Positions 59,464 to 64,000 of a stretch of DNA of 64,000 nucleotides are shown here, in pieces. Position numbers and translations under genes: made by a program. The stretch is from Arthrobacter sp. Hiyo8 (lineage in GTDB: Bacteria; Actinomycetota; Actinomycetes; Actinomycetales; Micrococcaceae). Every line of letters starts with the position of its first letter. Within the stretch, counting starts at the first letter, position 1. Location: positions 3,906,001-3,970,000 of the forward strand of contig AP014719.1 in the NCBI GenBank assembly GCA_001549895.1, read 5' to 3'. The notes below the pieces were generated by a model, which was not told the DNA's origin, ran no database searches, and saw only the letters and a program-made list of their open reading frames with translations.

Positions 59464-60396
59464 TCATCGTGGCTGGATGCGGTTGAGGAGGTCCTGGCTG
59501 ATGCGACCCTGCCGTCCGCGGCATGAATCGACGAGCCCCTCCCAAGCGGCGATCGCCAAGTACCGTCGATCCGGGCTGAATGCGAAGCGGAGAAGCTGTG
59601 CTTTCGCGTCTTCCAGCATGCGCCGAATCACCCAGGCCGGGTTGCGGCGCCAGTACCTGCGGGCGAGTGTGGTGCCGTTTCGCATGATGTAGTACATCCG
59701 GAAAGGCGAGTAGTAGTTGAAGGACAAATCGTTGCCACGGAGCCGTAAGGGCCGCCCAAGCACCTTCGCCGGGAGGCGCGCCCCGAGCCTGTGCCCGACT
59801 TCGCAACCTGCCCCGATGAGGATGCTGTAGCCGGCTGCCCGGACTCGCGCGGTGAACTCGGAATCCACGCAATCGATGAAAAAGCCCGACTCGAAGTTGC
59901 CGACGTCGGCCAAGGTAGTCATCGGGATGAAGAAACCGGACTGCATGGGATCGAAGGCTTCCGGAAATCCGTGGGATGCTCCGAGGACCGGCACCTGGTG
60001 CCCGCTGAACGTCTCAGCGCTCACGAAGCCCACTTTTTGTCCTTCGGCCGTGGCCCTGTCATAGGTGGCGAGGGCGCTTGAGACGTAATCCGGGACCGGC
60101 AGCGAGTCTTGGTCGAAAGTCAGCACGAAATCCGGGCGGCTGGTCGATTCCAGCTCTTCGAGTCCGCGGTTCAGTGCGGCTGCGATTCCGGAGTTGTTGT
60201 CCAGGCGCAGTACCTTGGTTCCGTTACCGGCAAGGTGGTCAAAGATCTGCTCCGACGCCGGAGACGTACTGCAGTCATCGACGACTATGAGTTCGTCTAC
60301 TTGCGTCGCGATGGATTCAGCGTTGGTGAGCAGTTCGTCGTCTGGGTTGAAAGCGGCGATCACCGCTGCGGTTCGTCTTTGTGGACTTTCAATCAC
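59464..60396 (-). CDS. GT2 glycosyltransferase (rhamnosyltransferase-like), paralogue
   Basis: Intact 310-aa GT2: AAVIAAFNPDDELLTNAESI, ELIVVDDCSTSP, LRLDNNSGIAAALNRGLEEL, LTFDQDSLPVPDYV, SGFFIPMTTLADVGNFESGFFIDCVDSEFTARVRAAGY and RMYYIMRNGTTLARRYW. It shares the NNSGIA, DQDSL, FFIDxVDxE and YYIxRN motifs with the gene at 56492-57427, so the two are duplicated genes in one cluster. The start is GTG at 60396, with AGGA upstream; an in-frame GTG at 60420 would overlap the flippase stop. Donor probably dTDP-rhamnose (inference). Confidence 0.82.
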   Translation of the reverse strand: MIESPQRRTAAVIAAFNPDDELLTNAESIATQVDELIVVDDCSTSPASEQIFDHLAGNGTKVLRLDNNSGIAAALNRGLEELESTSRPDFVLTFDQDSLPVPDYVSSALATYDRATAEGQKVGFVSAETFSGHQVPVLGASHGFPEAFDPMQSGFFIPMTTLADVGNFESGFFIDCVDSEFTARVRAAGYSILIGAGCEVGHRLGARLPAKVLGRPLRLRGNDLSFNYYSPFRMYYIMRNGTTLARRYWRRNPAWVIRRMLEDAKAQLLRFAFSPDRRYLAIAAWEGLVDSCRGRQGRISQDLLNRIQPR

Positions 60397-60406
60397 GGAG
60401 ATGATC

Positions 60407-61641
60407 CTACCCGTCCACACTTACGGGGAGCGCCTTGGCGGGCAGCAGCCTTGACGCGGGGAGGAGGAGGCCGAAGAAGAGCAACGCTTCGCTGATGGCC
60501 ATTCCCAGTGCCACACCCGGAACATTTGACGCCAAGCCGGCCACTACCATGAACGCGACTCCCGCAGCTGCCGACAGCCCGGTCCACAAAAGGACAGTAC
60601 TCTGGCGCCCGGCGGGAATGAGGAGGTTCCTGATGAGGGCGTTGAAGCCGAGAGGAAGAAGAAGGAAATCCCATAGAAGACGGACGTCGCGGTATCGGCC
60701 TTATTCGCGTCGCTGAACAGGATGGCAGAAGCCCATGGACCCAGCAGGCCCAGGCCGAGCGCTCCGGCGGCTCCGAGCGCGAGGTGCGTCATCAGCGCAA
60801 CTGTGTGGCGCCGTCGGGAGTCCTCGGGTTTCCCTCAAGCGTCCAGCTTTGAAAAGTGTTCCCGACGGCCACCACGCTGAAAAGGCCAAAGCGGTAGATG
60901 CTGTCCGCGGAGGCGAATCCTGCAGTGGCCGTTGCCAACGGCACCGTCGCCGTGGCTATCGGGACGGGGGATGAGGCGTAAGCGCTTCCGGCAAAATTGA
61001 TTGCCGCGGTCCCACTTTCGGGAACGATCTCGCGGATGGCATTCCCCGGGCGCCGGGGAACCACGTCCCGCTTTCCCCGAATCGAAGCTGGAATGCTATC
61101 GACGCCACAATGGTGGCAAGGAGTGCAAGGACGCCATAGATCCAAATCTGGCCGGTCGCAAGAATGAATGGCACGCTGAGCAGTGCTGCGCAGAACCGGG
61201 GAAGGGTGTCATAGACGGCCAGAATCCGCGGTTGTCCTGTGCCGATACCGAACCAGGCCGGGGAGAAGCCGGTGAGGGCAGTGGCCCACGCCATGGTAAT
61301 CGCGTCAAGGCGGTAACCGTCGTGCGCTACGAGGGAAACGATGATGCTCATGAGCGGAAAGACGACGAGCGCAATGATGATGCGCGTTCGGATGCTTCTT
61401 GAATAAAGTGATGCGCGAGCCTGCGGTGAGGGGCTCCGGGCAATGGCCACGGGACCGGAAATGTTCCAGCTCCACAGAATGATCGTGGCGGCAAATACTC
61501 CGATGGCCTGGCCGGACGTGATGCTTGACCAGCCGGCCGCCCTGCGACACGGGCAATGACGGGCAGCAGGAGGAAAGGCAGTACCAGTGCGAGAAGCGGA
61601 AGCAGCGTGAATCCAGCGAGTCGAAGCAACACGGGTTTCAT
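60407..61641 (-). CDS. Polysaccharide flippase (Wzx/MATE-like) membrane protein (frameshifted)
   Basis: About 412 aa after repairing four losses (near 61530, 61040, 60815 and 60640). N-terminal MKPVLLRLAGFTLLPLLALVLPFLLLPVIARVAG, about twelve membrane segments, including SIIVSLVAHDGYRLDAITMAWATALTG and FFGLLLPASRLLPAKALPVSVDG. This is the topology of the polysaccharide biosynthesis (RfbX-like) family that flips lipid-linked units across the membrane. It occurs beside an ABC exporter in the same cluster, so two export routes may coexist. The start is ATG at 61641. It is divergent from the next GT2 gene. Confidence 0.8.
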
Positions 61642-61737
61642 TACTGGTAGGTCCTATTGCTCGACGGCGTGACCTTACGATGATACGCGATGATGCCTGC
61701 CCGCTAACGCCCTGGTAACTCGCCTAGAGTGGAGGTC

Positions 61738-62493
61738 ATGAACGATTCGACGACGCCGGACGGCCAGGCGATCCGGGTGAGTGTCTGCCTTGCGGCCTAC
61801 AAGGGATCCCGATTCATCGAGGAGCAGATCGCCTCGATTCTTCGGGATCTTGGTCCCGACGATGAACTGGTGGTCGTGGACGATGCGTCGCCCGATGACA
61901 CCGCCGAGATCGTCAAGGGCATTCGGGACCCGCGGATCCGTTTTGTCGGGGCATCTGTGAACAAGGGCTATGTCAGGACGTTTGAACAGGCCGTGGAAAT
62001 GAGCCGTGGCGAATTCATCATGCTTTCCGACCAGGATGACGTATGGATTCCCGGGCGAGTGGAAATCATGCTCGATGCGCTGGCCGACCACAAGGTTGTC
62101 GCAGGAAACTTCGACGTCCTCGGCGGTGGACCGAGACCTTGGATTCCAAGGCTTCGTTCTTCCGACTCGGCGAGGCACCTGGCCAATCTGTTCGCGATCC
62201 TGATCGGGTACCGGGCCTACTACGGATGCGCCATGGGCATCCGCCGGGATGCGCTCAATTACTTCGTGCCGATCCCGTCTTATGTGAACGAATCGCATGA
62301 CCTCTGGCTCGCCATTTGCGGAAACGTTGCACGGTCCATCCGCCACCTTGACGAATCGACCGTGCTCCGACGTCTGCACGACGACAACCAGACACCCGCC
62401 GGGTGGCGTTCGCTCGTCAAAATCATCAAAGCGCGGATGATGATCGCCCGCCTGATGTTCGAAGCGCTACGCCGGGTACGCCTGGGTTCTTGA
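61738..62493 (+). CDS. GT2 glycosyltransferase, WbbL/rhamnosyl-type A
   Basis: Intact 251-aa GT2: VSVCLAAYKGSRFIEEQIASIL, ELVVVDDASPDDTAEIV, FVGASVNKGYVRTFEQAVE, the DxD region IMLSDQDDVWIPGRVEIML, AMGIRRDALNYF, and HDLWLAICGNVA. It belongs to the family of short rhamnosyltransferase-like enzymes of O-antigen loci. The ATG at 61738 has GGAGG three bases upstream, although an alternative in-frame GTG lies at 61729. A TAGAGT -10-like box lies immediately before. rmlB follows on the same strand. Confidence 0.85.
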   Translation: MNDSTTPDGQAIRVSVCLAAYKGSRFIEEQIASILRDLGPDDELVVVDDASPDDTAEIVKGIRDPRIRFVGASVNKGYVRTFEQAVEMSRGEFIMLSDQDDVWIPGRVEIMLDALADHKVVAGNFDVLGGGPRPWIPRLRSSDSARHLANLFAILIGYRAYYGCAMGIRRDALNYFVPIPSYVNESHDLWLAICGNVARSIRHLDESTVLRRLHDDNQTPAGWRSLVKIIKARMMIARLMFEALRRVRLGS

Positions 62494-62527
62494 CGGCCTT
62501 CACCTTGGGGTTCGGTAGGCTGTTCCC

Positions 62528-63526
62528 ATGCAGAAACTTCTGGTTACCGGCGGTGCCGGCTTCATCGGTTCGAATTTTGTCCACTACGTCCTGGAGCGCA
62601 CTGAGGACAGTGTCACCGTTCTCGACAAACTAACCTACGCCGGCAACGTGGACTCCTTGAAGGGGCTTCCGGAGGAACGGTTCCAGTTCGTCCAGGGTGA
62701 CATTTCGGACGCGGAACTTGTGGATCGGCTCGTTGAAGACTGCGACGTAGTGGTCCACTATGCCGCCGAATCACACAATGACAACTCGCTGCATGACCCG
62801 CGCCCGTTCCTGGATACAAACATCATCGGGACGTACACGCTCATCGAGGCTGCCCGGAAGCACGGCAAGCGGTTCCACCACATCTCCACCGATGAGGTGT
62901 ACGGCGACTTGGAGTTGGACGACCCCGAGCGGTTCACCGAAGCGACGCCGTACAACCCGTCCAGCCCCTACTCTTCGACCAAAGCCGGATCCGACCTTCT
63001 GGTGCGCGCATGGGTGCGATCGTTCGGACTGCAGGCGACCATCAGCAACTGCTCAAACAACTATGGGCCGTACCAGCATGTGGAGAAGTTCATTCCACGC
63101 CAGATCACCAACGTGATCGACGGCATACGCCCCAAGCTCTACGGCAAGGGTGAAAACGTCCGCGACTGGATCCACGCGAACGACCACTCCTCCGCCGTGC
63201 TTGCAATCATCGAAAAAGGCCGGATCGGTGAAACCTACCTGATCGGTGCCGATGGCGAGAAGAACAACAAAGACGTTGTTGAGCTCATCCTCAAGCACAT
63301 GGGTCAGTCGCCCGATGCTTACGACCACGTCGTTGACCGGCCTGGCCACGACCTGCGGTATGCGATCGATTCGAGCAAGCTCCGCGATGAGCTCGGCTGG
63401 CAGCCGCAATACTCCAACTTCGACGCAGGAATCGAAGCCACCATCGATTGGTACCGGGACAACGAGTCCTGGTGGCGCCCGCAGAAGGCAGCCACTGAAG
63501 CCAAATACAAGGAACAGGGCCAGTAG
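62528..63526 (+). CDS. rmlB: dTDP-glucose 4,6-dehydratase
   Basis: Intact 332-aa SDR enzyme making dTDP-4-keto-6-deoxyglucose, the second step to dTDP-rhamnose. NAD motif LLVTGGAGFIGSNFVHYV; VHYAAESHNDNSLHDP; the catalytic HISTDEVYGDLELDD; active-site YSSTKAGSDLLVRAW; and SNCSNNYGPYQHVEKFIPRQITN. A TAGGCT sequence six bases before the ATG, without a good ribosome site, suggests a leaderless transcript. The gene at 63531 follows after 4 bp. Confidence 0.97.
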   Translation: MQKLLVTGGAGFIGSNFVHYVLERTEDSVTVLDKLTYAGNVDSLKGLPEERFQFVQGDISDAELVDRLVEDCDVVVHYAAESHNDNSLHDPRPFLDTNIIGTYTLIEAARKHGKRFHHISTDEVYGDLELDDPERFTEATPYNPSSPYSSTKAGSDLLVRAWVRSFGLQATISNCSNNYGPYQHVEKFIPRQITNVIDGIRPKLYGKGENVRDWIHANDHSSAVLAIIEKGRIGETYLIGADGEKNNKDVVELILKHMGQSPDAYDHVVDRPGHDLRYAIDSSKLRDELGWQPQYSNFDAGIEATIDWYRDNESWWRPQKAATEAKYKEQGQ

Positions 63527-63530
63527 ACCA

Positions 63531-64000
63531 ATGACGATCGAGTTTTCGAAGCCGCTCGCGGCCCGCGAAACGCCGATTCCCGGCGTCGTTCTCTATGAGC
63601 TGCCGGTTCACGGCGACAACCGCGGCTGGTTCAAGGAGAACTGGCAGCGGGAGAAAATGGTCGCGCTTGGGCTGCCGGACTTCCGTCCTGTCCAGAACAA
63701 CATCTCGTTCAACGAGAAGGCCGGCACAACGCGCGGCATTCACGCCGAGCCTGGGATAAGTTCATTTCGGTAGCGACGGGCCGGATATTCGGTGCGTGGG
63801 TCGACCTGCGTGAAGGTCCTTCTTTCGGCGCGGTCTTCACCGCGGAGCTTGATCCGAGCCAGGCCATCTTCATTCCGCGTGGGGTGGGCAACGCATTCCA
63901 GACCCTCGAGGACAATACGGCCTACACGTACCTCGTCAACGATCACTGGTCTGCGGACGCACAGAGCCAGTACACATTCCTCAACCTCGCCGACGAGACC
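63531..64000 (+). CDS. dTDP-4-dehydrorhamnose 3,5-epimerase-like protein, 5' part (frameshifted, cut by window end)
   Basis: Third rhamnose-pathway enzyme (RmlC domain), partial. Motifs: GVVLYELPVHGDNRGWFKENWQ, FRPVQNNISFNEKAGTTRGIHAEPW, KFISVATGRIFGAWVDLREGPSF, AIFIPRGVGNAFQTLEDNTAYTYLVN. The catalytic His is in GIHAEPW. One missing C near 63751 (GAG CCT GGG should be GAG CCC TGG) breaks the frame. In Arthrobacter-like genomes this gene is often a fusion with RmlD; the C-terminal part lies beyond the window, so that cannot be judged. ATG at 63531. Confidence 0.88.

Noticed and set aside
45..64000. Calling the broken genes pseudogenes or programmed frameshifts
   Set aside because: The breaks all have one sign, lie in G/C runs where resolved, and affect essential genes without slippery sequences or stimulatory structures.

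Overview
The window is high-GC actinobacterial DNA. Gene content and order point to a member of the Micrococcaceae, most likely Arthrobacter or a close relative: mtrA-mtrB-lpqB, a 180-kDa-class NAD-glutamate dehydrogenase, WhiB, a long-form HPF next to secA, an iscS/mnmA region, and a galactofuran/rhamnose wall-polysaccharide cluster. I see no tRNA, rRNA, CRISPR array, insertion sequence or phage gene, and no gene-free stretch longer than about 300 bases.

The dominant feature of the raw sequence is that about 33 of some 54 genes are split by frame changes. Every change I traced has the same sign (one base missing), and wherever I resolved the junction it lies in a short G or C run. Essential genes (secA, mtrA, iscS) are hit as often as others, so I treat these as consensus length errors in homopolymers, not decay. 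Each broken gene is therefore annotated as one CDS spanning its fragments, with approximate junctions given.

Layout. 1-7.2 kb: DnaJ-domain protein, diacylglycerol-kinase-like protein, DoxX-like protein, a SufR/COG2345-type regulator, cysteine desulfurase, an FAD ferredoxin-reductase-like protein and the tRNA thiolase MnmA. A shared 27-bp operator-like site lies before both the DoxX/regulator pair and the reductase, suggesting a small sulfur/redox regulon. 7.2-13 kb: a complete oligopeptide ABC transporter operon. 13-16 kb: F420/NADP reductase-like protein, chorismate mutase, a MetE-C-like protein and a DUF4166 protein. 16-21.6 kb (minus): a translationally coupled operon of membrane protein, DUF4129, DUF4350, MoxR ATPase and DUF58 protein. 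21.8-26.2 kb: mtrA-mtrB-lpqB. 26.3-32.3 kb: ComF, HPF, YcaQ/AlkX-like glycosylase, SecA. 32.4-36.8 kb: Rv3235-like protein, LysM protein, small conserved proteins, and a CpaB-like/CpaE-like pair. 36.9-43.7 kb: NAD-GDH, a PdtaS-like histidine kinase and WhiB. 43.8-48.5 kb: a small membrane protein and a very large FHA-FtsK/EssC-like type VII secretion ATPase without visible partners. 48.7-64 kb: cell-surface polysaccharide genes (glf, glfT2-like, Wzm/Wzt-type exporter, DUF6541-like membrane protein, rmlA, six glycosyltransferase/flippase/DUF2304 genes, rmlB and the start of an rmlC-like gene).

Working together, the 3' third would make dTDP-rhamnose (rmlA, rmlB, rmlC-like) and UDP-galactofuranose (glf), polymerise them with GT2 enzymes, and export the product through the ABC transporter and/or the flippase. 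The least conventional items are the orphan EssC-like ATPase with a degenerate second ATPase module, the shared operator of the SufR-like regulator, and several strong dyads and perfect-stem terminators.
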